From Anaerolineae bacterium (GTDB taxonomy: Bacteria > Chloroflexota > Anaerolineae > Aggregatilineales > Phototrophicaceae): DNA of 10,248 nt. The notes below the pieces were generated by a model. The model worked only from the letters and a program-made list of their open reading frames with translations. It searched no databases and had not been told where the DNA came from. The stretch covers positions 1 to 10,248 of the forward strand of contig JADLHH010000028.1 in NCBI GenBank assembly GCA_020848855.1. Direction: 5' to 3'. The position numbers and the translations under genes were made by a program. Shown here one piece after another: positions 1 through 6,071 of this stretch (positions within the stretch are counted from its first letter, which is position 1; each line of letters begins with the position of its first letter).

Positions 1-1
1 G

Positions 2-658
2 CCCGATATCGACATCGGCTCGATCCGCTACACGGTGCGGACGCATCTGCCGCTGGTGCAAGTGCCAGTCGCTACGGGCTGGAGCTACCCCGGCAGCCCA
101 CAGTTCACGCTGGCGGATGCGTGGCTCGGTAAGCCGGTCGATGACGCGAACGACCTGCCTCGGCTGGTGCGGCGCTATCTGGCGGCGTTCGGTCCGGCGC
201 GGGTGACCGATATTCAAACGTGGTCGGGGCTGAAGCTGAAAGGCGCGCTCGACACGATCAAGCCGGAGTTGGTCACGTACCGCGACGAACAGGGCGGCGA
301 GCTGCTCGACCTGCCCGACGCGCCGCTGCCGGACGCCGACACGCCCGCGCCGGAGCGCTTCCTGCCGGAATTCGACAATCTGCTGCTTTCGCACAGCAAC
401 CGGACGCGGGTGGTCGCCGACGCGTATCGCTCAAAAGTGTATTTGCCCGGCTTGCGCGTCGCCGCGACGATTCTGGTCGATGGTTTTGTGCGTGGGGCGT
501 GGAAGGTCGAGAAGGCGAAGGGCGCGGCTGCGCTGGCAATCGAGCCGTTCACCGCGCTGACGGCAGCCAATCGCGCCGCGCTGAAAGCCGAAGGTAAGCG
601 GCTGGTGCGCTTCATCGAGCCGGAGGCGAAGACGCACGCCGTGCGGTTTGTGGAGTGA
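2..658 (+). CDS. Winged-helix DNA-binding protein, AlkZ/YcaQ (HTH_42) type, 5' end outside window
   Basis: The reading frame is open from the first complete codon at position 2 to a TGA at 656-658, so the gene starts before the window. A GTG at 35 exists, but the residues before it (GSIRYT) run straight into the conserved RTHLPLVQVP segment, so it is probably internal. Recognisable segments are LVRRYLAAFGPA (winged-helix start), LLDLPDAP, FLPEFDNLLLSH at 359-394 and VDGFVRGAWKVE near 475-510. Together these match the C-terminal half of HTH_42 proteins, which are usually about 350-400 residues. Characterised members (AlkZ, YcaQ) are DNA glycosylases that remove alkylated or cross-linked bases. 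Their catalytic Q-x-Q motif lies in the N-terminal part, which is not visible here, so glycosylase activity cannot be judged. The family assignment is firm; the substrate is unknown. A palindromic repeat follows 21 bp after the stop. Confidence 0.87.
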   Translation, partial: PDIDIGSIRYTVRTHLPLVQVPVATGWSYPGSPQFTLADAWLGKPVDDANDLPRLVRRYLAAFGPARVTDIQTWSGLKLKGALDTIKPELVTYRDEQGGELLDLPDAPLPDADTPAPERFLPEFDNLLLSHSNRTRVVADAYRSKVYLPGLRVAATILVDGFVRGAWKVEKAKGAAALAIEPFTALTAANRAALKAEGKRLVRFIEPEAKTHAVRFVE

Positions 659-667
659 CGGCTTCGT

Positions 668-707
668 GATTATGCGATGGTAGGGGCGTAACATGTTACG
701 CCCCTAC
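668..707. repeat. Dispersed intergenic palindrome, copy 1 (perfect 14+14 bp) with flank
   Basis: Positions 680-693 (GTAGGGGCGTAACA) are the exact reverse complement of 694-707, giving a perfect 28-bp palindrome with no spacer. The preceding GATTATGCGAT at 668-678 matches the flank of copy 4 (GATTACGCGAT), so the repeated unit is larger than the palindrome. It sits 21 bp after the winged-helix gene stop and 43 bp before the oxidoreductase start. On the plus strand it is followed by AAAAA, not a T-tract, so it is not a canonical intrinsic terminator for the gene before it. Confidence 0.85.
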
Positions 708-737
708 AAAAACATCCAACAACTCGCTTTGACGAAA

Positions 738-742
738 AAGGA
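738..742 (+). promoter_or_regulatory. Ribosome binding site of the luciferase-like oxidoreductase gene
   Basis: AAGGA lies 8 nt before the ATG at 751 and supports that start. The region between palindrome copy 1 and this site is A-rich. I see no convincing -35/-10 pair with room for a leader; TTGACG at 729-734 would place its -10 inside the gene. Confidence 0.6.
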
Positions 743-750
743 TATTCAAA

Positions 751-1740
751 ATGAAATTTGGCGACAAAAACATCAATATCGGCATTATGTACCGGCGCGA
801 ACACAGCCCGGAGCAGCTTCCAGCGTTCGCCCGCAGCGTTGAAGCCGCCGGCTATGACGAATTCTGGGTGGTCGAGGACTGCTTTTTCGGCAGCGGCATC
901 GCCTCGGCGGCGACTTCGCTTGCGGTGACCGACTCGCTGACGGTCGGGTTGGGCATCATGCCCGCCGTCGTCCGCAACCCGGTGTACGCGGCGATGGAGA
1001 TCGCTACGCTGGCGCGGCTGTTTCCGGGTCGCTTCCTGCCCGGCTACGGTCACGGCGTGCGCGAATGGATGGAGCAGGTCGGCGCGCTGCCTGGCTCGCA
1101 GTTGAAGGCGCTGGAAGAGACGGCGCTCACGGTCAGGCGGCTGCTGCGCGGCGAGCGCGTGGATTTCGCGGGCGATGAAGTGCGGCTGTCCGACTGCCAA
1201 CTGCTGTTCCCGCCGGCGCAAGTTCCGCCCGTTTCGCTGGGCGTGCGCGGGCAGAAATCGCTGCGGCTGTCCGGTCGCTCCGCCGACGGGACGATTCTGT
1301 CCGAATTTGCCGCTCCCGCGTACCTGAAGTGGGCGCGCGGACAGATCGCGCAGGGGCAGGCGGAAGCCGGCGTTACCGGGCATCACCGGATGACCGTGTT
1401 CGTGATGGCATACTTTGATGAAGACCCGGCTCGCGCTTATGAAGCGGCGAAAGACCGGGTCGTGGCGGCGATCTACCGCGAACACATTGACGCGCAGCTA
1501 GAGCCGCTGGGGATTCTGGAGCGGGCGGCGGAGATGCGTTCCCGTCACGCGCTGGCGGACGAAATCCCCGAAGCGTGGGTGCGCGATCTGGTGATCGTTG
1601 GCGGGCGCGATGCCTGCGCCGAGGCGATCCGGCGTTATGCTGAGGCAGGCGTGGATTCGCTGGTGCTGGTTCCGCCGCCGGAACAGTCGCTGGCGATGCC
1701 GGACGAAATCGCCAAGAGATTGATGGGGTTTGTGCGGTAG
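751..1740 (+). CDS. LLM-class flavin- or F420-dependent oxidoreductase (luciferase-like)
   Basis: This 329-residue protein is typical in length for a single-domain luciferase-like monooxygenase or F420-dependent reductase, a TIM-barrel fold. Family hallmarks are the N-terminal strand NINIGIMY (8-15), ARSVEAAGYDEFWVVED (27-43), RNPVYAAMEIATLARLFPGR (75-94) leading into GYGHG (98-102), the helix LEETALTVRRLLRGE (121-135), and the C-terminal DLVIVGG (279-285) and AGVDSLVLVP (299-308). Members use reduced FMN or F420H2 to oxidise or reduce small organic substrates. The sequence resembles the methylene-tetrahydromethanopterin reductase-like branch, but cofactor and substrate cannot be set from motifs alone. 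The ATG start has an AAGGA site 8 nt upstream. The gene stands alone between two palindromic repeats and faces the lipoprotein gene tail to tail, so context gives no pathway. Confidence 0.88.
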   Translation: MKFGDKNINIGIMYRREHSPEQLPAFARSVEAAGYDEFWVVEDCFFGSGIASAATSLAVTDSLTVGLGIMPAVVRNPVYAAMEIATLARLFPGRFLPGYGHGVREWMEQVGALPGSQLKALEETALTVRRLLRGERVDFAGDEVRLSDCQLLFPPAQVPPVSLGVRGQKSLRLSGRSADGTILSEFAAPAYLKWARGQIAQGQAEAGVTGHHRMTVFVMAYFDEDPARAYEAAKDRVVAAIYREHIDAQLEPLGILERAAEMRSRHALADEIPEAWVRDLVIVGGRDACAEAIRRYAEAGVDSLVLVPPPEQSLAMPDEIAKRLMGFVR

Positions 1741-1765
1741 AGCCAGAGGGCGACAGGCGGAAGTT

Positions 1766-1803
1766 GTAGGGCACGACATGTCGTGCCCCTACGGGAAATC
1801 GCG
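1766..1803. repeat. Dispersed intergenic palindrome, copy 2, between convergent genes
   Basis: The left arm GTAGGGCACGACA (1766-1778) pairs with TGTCGTGCCCCTAC (1779-1792), with a single unpaired C because the left arm has lost one G. Read on the minus strand, the flank at 1793-1803 is CGCGATTTCCC directly before GTAGGGGC. This closely matches CGCGATACCC before copy 4, so copy 2 is in the opposite orientation to copies 1 and 4. It begins 25 bp after the oxidoreductase stop and ends 48 bp before the lipoprotein stop codon on the other strand, so it could serve both transcripts as a 3'-end hairpin. Confidence 0.8.
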
Positions 1804-1840
1804 CCGATAAAATACCGGGTGTGGGGATTGCAGACAGGCG

Positions 1841-3409
1841 TTAGCGCGCCGCCGCTGCGAGCGAATCGCAGGCGGGGCAGCCGCCGCCCGGTCGCTTGAT
1901 GGCGTAGCCCGCCATCGGGTCGTTGGCGGTGTACACGTCGAAATCGAGGTTCCAGACGATCATCATCTCGACCCGCCCGGTCGAGCGGGCGATGCGCAGC
2001 GCGTCGGCGAGCCATTCCGCCTGTTCAGCGACAGTGGTCTGCTGCGCCCAGGCGAAATTGCCGGGCAGCCCGCCGTAGCCTTCCGGCGAGAGGTAGCCGA
2101 GTTCGGTGAAGCACAGCGGCTTGGAATTGAACTCCGGCGGCACGCGGCTGATCACGCCGGTCAGGTAATACGTCGGGTGGCTGCCGCGCGGGTCGCCGCT
2201 CGACGCCAGCGGCGAGACGATGCCGTCGTTGTGGTGCAGCCCCACGCAGTCGAGGTAATTCTGCGCGCCCGCCGCCGCCATCTGTTTGAGGAAGATGTCG
2301 TCGTTGCAGCCGCCGGTGTCGCAGCCGTCGCCGCCGAAGAAGCCGGTCGGCGCGGGCGCGGCGCTGATCACAATCGTGCCGGGCACGCGCGCCTTGATCG
2401 CCGTGTACGACGCGGCGAGAAGCTGCGTGTAGTACGCGCCGTAGATCATCCCGGTGAGCCATTCGCGGTCGATATTCGGCTCGTTCCAGATTTCGATGGC
2501 GTCCGCGCCGAGCGCCGCCACATCCGCCACGAAAGCGGCATAGCTGGCGATATAGCTGTCGAAATTGCCCATCTGGGCGCGGTCACCAACCACGCCGAGC
2601 AGGATGCGGAAGCCGTTCTGGTGTGCGGTCTGAATTTCCCCGGCGACTTCGGCGGCGCTCTGCCCGACGTAATAGCGCCACTGCACCTTGACCCACGTCA
2701 TCCCGGCGCGCCGCGCCAGCACGAAGGCGTCCGAGGTCGTGCCCATGATGTGCCCGCCGAGCGCGAACGACCCGACGGTCACGACCGGCGGCTGGGTCGG
2801 CTGCTGCCAGGTGACCACCAGCCGGTTCGGGTCGATCCACACCACCAGGTACAGCGCGTACACCCAGCCTTCCTGCCCGGTCATGCGCCGCACCTGATAC
2901 CACTGGCTATCCCACGAGCGCCCGATCAGGAACAGCGGTTCGCCGCTGGCGAGTACCTGCGCCATGTCGAAGTCGAATCCCGGTCCGGCGCGCAGCTCGA
3001 CCAACTGGCTGCTGGTCGAGCCGACCGAGGCGTCGCCGGCGGTCGTCGGGTAGGCGGTGACGGTCGGCGTCGGCGTGTCGCTGGGCGTAAACGTGTTGGT
3101 CGTCGTCGGCGGCAGCGGCGTGTCGCTGGGCGATGGAGTCGCGGTGGAGGGCGCGGCAGTCTCGGTCGCGGTCGGCGGCAGCGGTGTGTCCGTAGCGGTG
3201 GGTGGTATCGGCGTATCGGTCGATGCGGTCGTCGCCGTCATGGTTGAAAGCTGATGGATGGCGATCAGTTTGGGCGCGGGCGATGCGGGTTCAGGCTCGG
3301 TCGCGGTCGCGGCGGGCAGTATCGCCAGCGTCGGCATGGCAGTTGGGGTGGGTGATGCGGTACAGGCGACCAGCAGCGCGAGGCACAGCAGCGAAACGAC
3401 TTTGAGCAA
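1841..3409 (-). CDS. Secreted lipoprotein: Thr/Pro linker, SH3b domain, clan GH-A-like glycoside hydrolase
   Basis: This is a 522-residue protein. Residues 1-16 form a lipoprotein signal ending in the lipobox LVAC, so Cys16 should be lipidated and the protein anchored outside the membrane. Residues 17-125 are a Thr/Pro-rich linker with repeated TPLPPTATxT units. Residues about 130-190 look like a bacterial SH3 domain (ELRAGPGFD near the start, W170, GWVYALYL at its end), a module that often binds cell-wall glycan or peptide. Residues about 213-510 form a TIM-barrel hydrolase-like domain. E310 in EIWNEPN is the likely acid/base and E436 in CFTELGY the likely nucleophile, an arrangement seen in GH5/GH39-type enzymes of clan GH-A. 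The substrate is unknown. The start is TTG at 3409-3407, chosen because it gives a complete lipoprotein signal and has GGGGA 6 nt upstream. It lies downstream of the kinase-like gene on the same strand but is separated from it by 187 bp and a palindrome. Confidence 0.85.
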   Translation of the reverse strand: MLKVVSLLCLALLVACTASPTPTAMPTLAILPAATATEPEPASPAPKLIAIHQLSTMTATTASTDTPIPPTATDTPLPPTATETAAPSTATPSPSDTPLPPTTTNTFTPSDTPTPTVTAYPTTAGDASVGSTSSQLVELRAGPGFDFDMAQVLASGEPLFLIGRSWDSQWYQVRRMTGQEGWVYALYLVVWIDPNRLVVTWQQPTQPPVVTVGSFALGGHIMGTTSDAFVLARRAGMTWVKVQWRYYVGQSAAEVAGEIQTAHQNGFRILLGVVGDRAQMGNFDSYIASYAAFVADVAALGADAIEIWNEPNIDREWLTGMIYGAYYTQLLAASYTAIKARVPGTIVISAAPAPTGFFGGDGCDTGGCNDDIFLKQMAAAGAQNYLDCVGLHHNDGIVSPLASSGDPRGSHPTYYLTGVISRVPPEFNSKPLCFTELGYLSPEGYGGLPGNFAWAQQTTVAEQAEWLADALRIARSTGRVEMMIVWNLDFDVYTANDPMAGYAIKRPGGGCPACDSLAAAAR

Positions 3410-3415
3410 CGAACG

Positions 3416-3420
3416 TCCCC
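3416..3420 (-). promoter_or_regulatory. Ribosome binding site supporting a TTG start of the lipoprotein gene
   Basis: On the minus strand GGGGA is followed by 6 nt and then TTG (3409-3407). The nearest upstream ATG on that strand, just after the TAGAAT box, is out of frame. The TTG frame yields a complete signal peptide with lipobox. Confidence 0.5.
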
Positions 3421-3447
3421 AACGACCAACGACTTCCGACGTTCTTC

Positions 3448-3453
3448 ATTCTA
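3448..3453 (-). promoter_or_regulatory. Possible -10 box (TAGAAT) of the lipoprotein gene
   Basis: On the minus strand TAGAATGAA lies about 40 nt before the TTG start. The same nine bases occur before the PP2C gene on the plus strand at 4955-4963. No good -35 is seen at the standard spacing, so this is only a candidate. Confidence 0.3.
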
Positions 3454-3487
3454 GTGCCGATTAGGTTTGGGAACAGTTAACGCGGGC

Positions 3488-3528
3488 GCGGCAGGGGATG
3501 GGAATTAGGGGCTATAGCCGCCTGCTGC
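3488..3528. repeat. Weak inverted repeat between the kinase-like and lipoprotein genes
   Basis: GCGGCAGG (3488-3495) pairs with CCTGCTGC (3521-3528) at 8 positions, one of them a G-T pair. Inside lies the perfect 10-bp palindrome GGCTATAGCC (3510-3519). It could be a decayed element or a leader hairpin. It lacks the GTAGGGGC arms of the dispersed palindromes and may be chance in GC-rich DNA. Confidence 0.3.
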
Positions 3529-3545
3529 GAAGAAGTTTCACGAAC

Positions 3546-3569
3546 GGGCACAGCACGCTGTGCCCCTGC
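3546..3569. repeat. Dispersed intergenic palindrome, copy 3 (one arm degraded)
   Basis: GGGCACAGC (3546-3554) and GCTGTGCCC (3557-3565) are perfect 9-bp inverted arms around AC. The right side continues as CTGC (3566-3569), so on the minus strand it reads GCAGGGGCACAGC, close to the GTAGGGGC arm of the other copies. The matching left outer arm is lost (CGAAC instead of GTAGG). It lies 31 bp beyond the stop of the kinase-like gene. No T-tract follows on the minus strand. Confidence 0.7.
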
Positions 3570-3596
3570 AAAATGCCGTTTCACTTATGAAAAGGT

Positions 3597-4721
3597 TTAC
3601 GGAATCACCCGGTTTTGCAGCATGTCGTTGACGGCTTTGACCAGCCGCCGAAGCTCGGCTTCGAGGTCTTCGGTGATGTCGTCCTGAATGGCGGCTTCGC
3701 GGAACAGGTCGCGGGCTTCGCGCAGCTCGTCCTGCCCCTTGCGCATCCGGGTGATGCCGGCGCGCATCTGGGTGCGGGCGTCCCGGCTGATCGGGCTGGT
3801 GTAGTGCCCCGGAAAATCCCAGCCGTGCAGCGACGCAACATTGTGCAGCCCGTCGATGAAATCCTGCGCGGTCGTGATCTGCCGGGCAGCGCCCAACTGG
3901 AGCAGTTCCTGCAGCGCCGCGCTCAGCGTCGGCTCGACGCCGAAGTCGAGCGAGTTCACGTCCTGGTAACGGGCGTCCACATCGCTCATCGAGCCGGGCT
4001 GCGGGCGCAGCGCCGTCTTCTGGGGCGAAAGCCCGGTGAAGATCGAATACAGGATGCCGACGCACAGGTTGTGGATGTCGGTGCAGTAGATGCTGCCGTT
4101 CTGCGGCTGATGATGGTCGACGACGCGCGAACTGTTGAAGTCGATCAGCCGCAGGTGGATGCCGTCCCAGTAGACGTGCTCCAGCTTGTGGTCGAGGTAG
4201 GCGATACTGCGCTCGTGCAGCAGCTTGAGCGTCTCGGCGAACTGCAGCGCCAGCGCCAAGCCTTCTTCGGTGGGCAGGCGTAGACGCAGCCCGGCTTTGT
4301 CCGGGCGCATCTGATAAAACAGGTTTTCGTGGCGCGGCAGGTTTTCCAGCGCCAGGTACGGACGCCAGCCCTTCTGGCAGTATTCGTCCAGCGCCCGCGA
4401 AAAGCCGATCACGTCCTTGCCAAAAGCATCGATTTCGCCTTCGACCGGGGCTTCGTGCTCCGCCGAAAGGTAGCCGCAGTCCAGCAGGTTGACGGTGTGC
4501 GGGCTGTCCGCGACCTTGCTCAGCAGGTCGGCTTCGTTGGAAAACGCGCGGTATTCCCATCCCGGCTCGCCACTGTGGGTCAGATGTTCCGGGCGCATCA
4601 CTTTCAGCGCGACCGTCTGCCCACCCCGGCGGTCGTGCGCTTCCAGCACGCGGGCGTAGTGCCCCAGCGCGAAGGTATCGATGAAATTATCTACGCGGTA
4701 AACGTCGGCTAGCTTTTTCAT
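3597..4721 (-). CDS. Divergent Ser/Thr protein-kinase-like protein with C-terminal helical region
   Basis: This 374-residue protein has a kinase-like fold signature from residue 10 to about 295. The VAIK lysine is K40 in TVALKVM, and the likely helix-C glutamate is E63 in NEADLL. The hinge appears to be YLALENL (122-128), after an insertion-like stretch of about 30 residues. The catalytic loop reads YLDHKLEH (175-182): the Asp (D177) and Lys (K179) are kept, but His-Arg is Tyr-Leu and the usual metal-binding Asn is H182. The DFG motif is DFN (194-196), and D215 matches the helix-F Asp in TDIHNLCVGILYSIFTG. The glycine loop keeps only one clear Gly (G20). Residues about 312-370 are charged and helical, possibly a coiled coil. 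There is no membrane segment or sensor domain, so it should be cytoplasmic. It is divergent from a PP2C phosphatase gene, which suggests a kinase/phosphatase pair. It may be active with atypical motifs or a pseudokinase. Confidence 0.78.
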   Translation of the reverse strand: MKKLADVYRVDNFIDTFALGHYARVLEAHDRRGGQTVALKVMRPEHLTHSGEPGWEYRAFSNEADLLSKVADSPHTVNLLDCGYLSAEHEAPVEGEIDAFGKDVIGFSRALDEYCQKGWRPYLALENLPRHENLFYQMRPDKAGLRLRLPTEEGLALALQFAETLKLLHERSIAYLDHKLEHVYWDGIHLRLIDFNSSRVVDHHQPQNGSIYCTDIHNLCVGILYSIFTGLSPQKTALRPQPGSMSDVDARYQDVNSLDFGVEPTLSAALQELLQLGAARQITTAQDFIDGLHNVASLHGWDFPGHYTSPISRDARTQMRAGITRMRKGQDELREARDLFREAAIQDDITEDLEAELRRLVKAVNDMLQNRVIP

Positions 4722-4730
4722 AGGCTCCGA

Positions 4731-4738
4731 ATTATATA
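4731..4738 (-). promoter_or_regulatory. -10 box (TATATAAT) of the kinase-like gene, possibly leaderless
   Basis: On the minus strand TATATAAT contains a perfect TATAAT at 4736-4731. Only 9 nt separate it from the ATG at 4721, so transcription should begin at or within a few bases of the start codon. The GGAG at 4728-4725 is only 3 nt from the ATG, too close for normal use. The hexamer at the -35 position is TATCCC, which is poor. Confidence 0.5.
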
Positions 4739-4760
4739 TCCCAAGCGCGGTTTGGGATAT
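4736..4760. promoter_or_regulatory. Perfect 9-bp inverted repeat with 7-bp spacer, candidate operator
   Basis: ATATCCCAA (4736-4744) and TTGGGATAT (4752-4760) are exact inverted copies separated by GCGCGGT. The repeat starts at the edge of the TATAAT box of the kinase-like gene and covers its -10/-35 spacer and the -35 position. A dimeric repressor bound here would block that promoter. No regulator gene is seen in the window. It is AT-rich relative to its surroundings, which fits a regulatory site. Confidence 0.5.
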
Positions 4761-4932
4761 AGTTAGACTCTACCATTTCTGATCGGCGTCGGATAGGGCG
4801 TTTTGATCACCCTACAGGTATTAATCGGCTGGCTAAACCGTAAGCTTCCGCTGCCCCTGATTGGTGTATACTGGTGTTAGTCTTGAAGTCACCCCACAGA
4901 GCCGGGGGAAGTAGGGCGGCAGACTCGTCGGT

Positions 4933-4960
4933 TTGCCCTGTTGCTCGGTTTCTGTAGAAT
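4933..4960 (+). promoter_or_regulatory. Candidate promoter of the PP2C gene
   Basis: TTGCCC (4933-4938) is followed after 16 bp by TAGAAT (4955-4960), matching the sigma-70-type consensus at 4 of 6 and 5 of 6 positions. Transcription would start near 4967, giving a leader of about 25 nt that includes the ribosome binding site. The remainder of the divergent spacer shows TATACT at 4867-4872 without a good -35; I see no other structure there. Confidence 0.45.
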
Positions 4961-4978
4961 GAATACAGTACCGAAATC

Positions 4979-4985
4979 GGAGGAG
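4979..4985 (+). promoter_or_regulatory. Strong ribosome binding site that fixes the PP2C start
   Basis: GGAGGAG lies 6 nt before the ATG at 4992. In-frame alternatives upstream (TTG at 4941, ATG at 4959) lack such a site and overlap the predicted promoter, so 4992 is preferred. Confidence 0.75.
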
Positions 4986-4991
4986 CGCCGC

Positions 4992-5978
4992 ATGGGCGGT
5001 TCAGGTCATGGGATTCGTCTTCGCAGCAGCGCGCGCACGAGTGTCGGGCAGGTGCGCGAAAACAATGAAGACAACGTGCGGCTGTGGAGCGATGACGAAT
5101 TCGTGGTGGCGGTGGTCGCCGATGGCATGGGCGGCGCGGTAGCCGGCGAAGAAGCCAGCCGCATCGCGGTCGAAACACTCCAGCAGGGTAAGTTCCTCGA
5201 TTCTCCGGACGAATCGCCTTTACAACTGGACAACGACCAGGCGGTGAACTGGCTGTGCGAATCGATCCGCCACGCCAACACCAACATCGTCGAGCGGGCG
5301 TCGAGCAACCCCGAACTGCGCGGCATGGGCACGACCATGACGCTGGCGTTCATACGCGGCTTCAATGCCATCATCGCGCACGTCGGCGACAGCCGCGCCT
5401 ACATGATCGACGGGCACACCCGCCGCATTACGCAGATCACCGCCGACCACAGCTTTGTCGAAGCGCTGGTCGCCGCCGGACACCTCACCCATGAGCAAGC
5501 CGAAGAACACCCCATGCGCAACGTCCTGTACCGGGCGCTCGGTCAGAGCGACGACGTGGATGTCGATGTATACGAAGCGCACCTGCGCCCCGGCGACCGG
5601 ATCGTGCTGTGCTCGGACGGGCTGACGCGCCACGTCAAGTCCACCGAGATCGCCACGATCATCATGGAAGACGACGATCTGGAAGTCGCCAGCCAGGCGC
5701 TGATCGACCTCGCCAATGCGCGCGGCGGCGAAGACAACGTCAGCGTGATCGTGATCGCGGTTGATGGCGAAGAGTCGGACGACGACACCCGCGAACTGAA
5801 GAATATGCTGGTGCTGAACGACGACGACCTGTTCGTGCGCGAGCATCAGGTCGATACCGCCGAAGTACCCGTCCCCACCGACGACCCCATCCTCAGGCTC
5901 GATGCCGAGCCGGTCAGCCAGCCGACCGACGCCGCCCGCGACAGCGAAGGGCGCGACAGCCTGGAGCCGGATCAGTAG
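4992..5978 (+). CDS. PP2C-family (PPM) protein serine/threonine phosphatase
   Basis: This 328-residue protein has the full set of PP2C motifs in order: RENNEDN (22-28, with metal ligand D27), VADGMGG (42-48, D44 and G45), GMGTT (111-115), HVGDSRAY (130-137), ADHS (151-154), LCSDGL (206-211, D209) and GGEDNVSV (245-252, D248 and N249). All expected metal-binding Asp residues are present, so it should be an active Mn/Mg-dependent phosphatase that removes phosphate from Ser/Thr residues of proteins. The catalytic domain ends near 258. The last 70 residues are acidic and Pro-rich, with no membrane segment, so it is cytoplasmic. It is divergent from the kinase-like gene, its natural opposing partner, and lies 93 bp before the large PBP gene on the same strand. 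This resembles the kinase/phosphatase/PBP groupings known in Actinobacteria and Firmicutes. I did not assign a gene symbol because PrpC and Stp orthology cannot be settled here. Confidence 0.95.
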   Translation: MGGSGHGIRLRSSARTSVGQVRENNEDNVRLWSDDEFVVAVVADGMGGAVAGEEASRIAVETLQQGKFLDSPDESPLQLDNDQAVNWLCESIRHANTNIVERASSNPELRGMGTTMTLAFIRGFNAIIAHVGDSRAYMIDGHTRRITQITADHSFVEALVAAGHLTHEQAEEHPMRNVLYRALGQSDDVDVDVYEAHLRPGDRIVLCSDGLTRHVKSTEIATIIMEDDDLEVASQALIDLANARGGEDNVSVIVIAVDGEESDDDTRELKNMLVLNDDDLFVREHQVDTAEVPVPTDDPILRLDAEPVSQPTDAARDSEGRDSLEPDQ

Positions 5979-6014
5979 CCAATCGTCGTAGCGCGGCGGA
6001 ATCACCTCATTTGC

Positions 6015-6022
6015 TATATAAT
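6015..6022 (+). promoter_or_regulatory. Candidate -10 box (TATATAAT) before the PBP gene
   Basis: TATATAAT contains a perfect TATAAT at 6017-6022 in the PP2C-PBP spacer. It is the same TATATAATT string found before the kinase-like gene. The -35 position is CGGCGG, which does not match. If used, it gives a leader of about 40 nt, so the PBP could be made both by readthrough from the PP2C gene and independently. Confidence 0.4.
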
Positions 6023-6057
6023 TGAATGGTTAAAAACTTCAAACTTTAGCCCGTGGT

Positions 6058-6063
6058 GAAGGA
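6058..6063 (+). promoter_or_regulatory. Ribosome binding site of the PBP gene
   Basis: GAAGGA ends 8 nt before the ATG at 6072. It supports that start and therefore the existence of the long N-terminal extension. Confidence 0.65.
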
Positions 6064-6071
6064 ACCATTTC

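Noticed and set aside
680..707. Palindrome as an ordinary Rho-independent terminator
   Set aside because: The stem is followed by A residues, not T, on the plus strand. The perfect palindrome has no natural loop, and the same arms recur elsewhere with a shared flank.
670..1485. Minus-strand frame of 271 codons covering the luciferase-like gene
   Set aside because: It is antisense to a full-length family member and shows no domain signal. It also runs into the palindrome.
2177..3247. Open frame of 356 codons on the plus strand opposite the lipoprotein gene
   Set aside because: Its translation is Arg/Val/Gly-rich low complexity. The opposite strand encodes a clear signal peptide, SH3b and hydrolase domains.
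4799..4815. Short TAGGGC...CACCCTA inverted repeat in the divergent spacer
   Set aside because: It has only about five paired bases, lacks the GTAGGGGC arms, and is within chance expectation.
4941..4991. Longer PP2C start at TTG 4941 or ATG 4959
   Set aside because: Both overlap the likely -10 region, have no ribosome binding site, and add residues before the PP2C domain that have no family counterpart.
4807..5178. Minus-strand frame of 123 codons spanning the divergent spacer and the PP2C start
   Set aside because: It is Arg/Pro/Cys-rich without motifs, overlaps the PP2C N-terminal motifs and would cross the predicted PP2C promoter.
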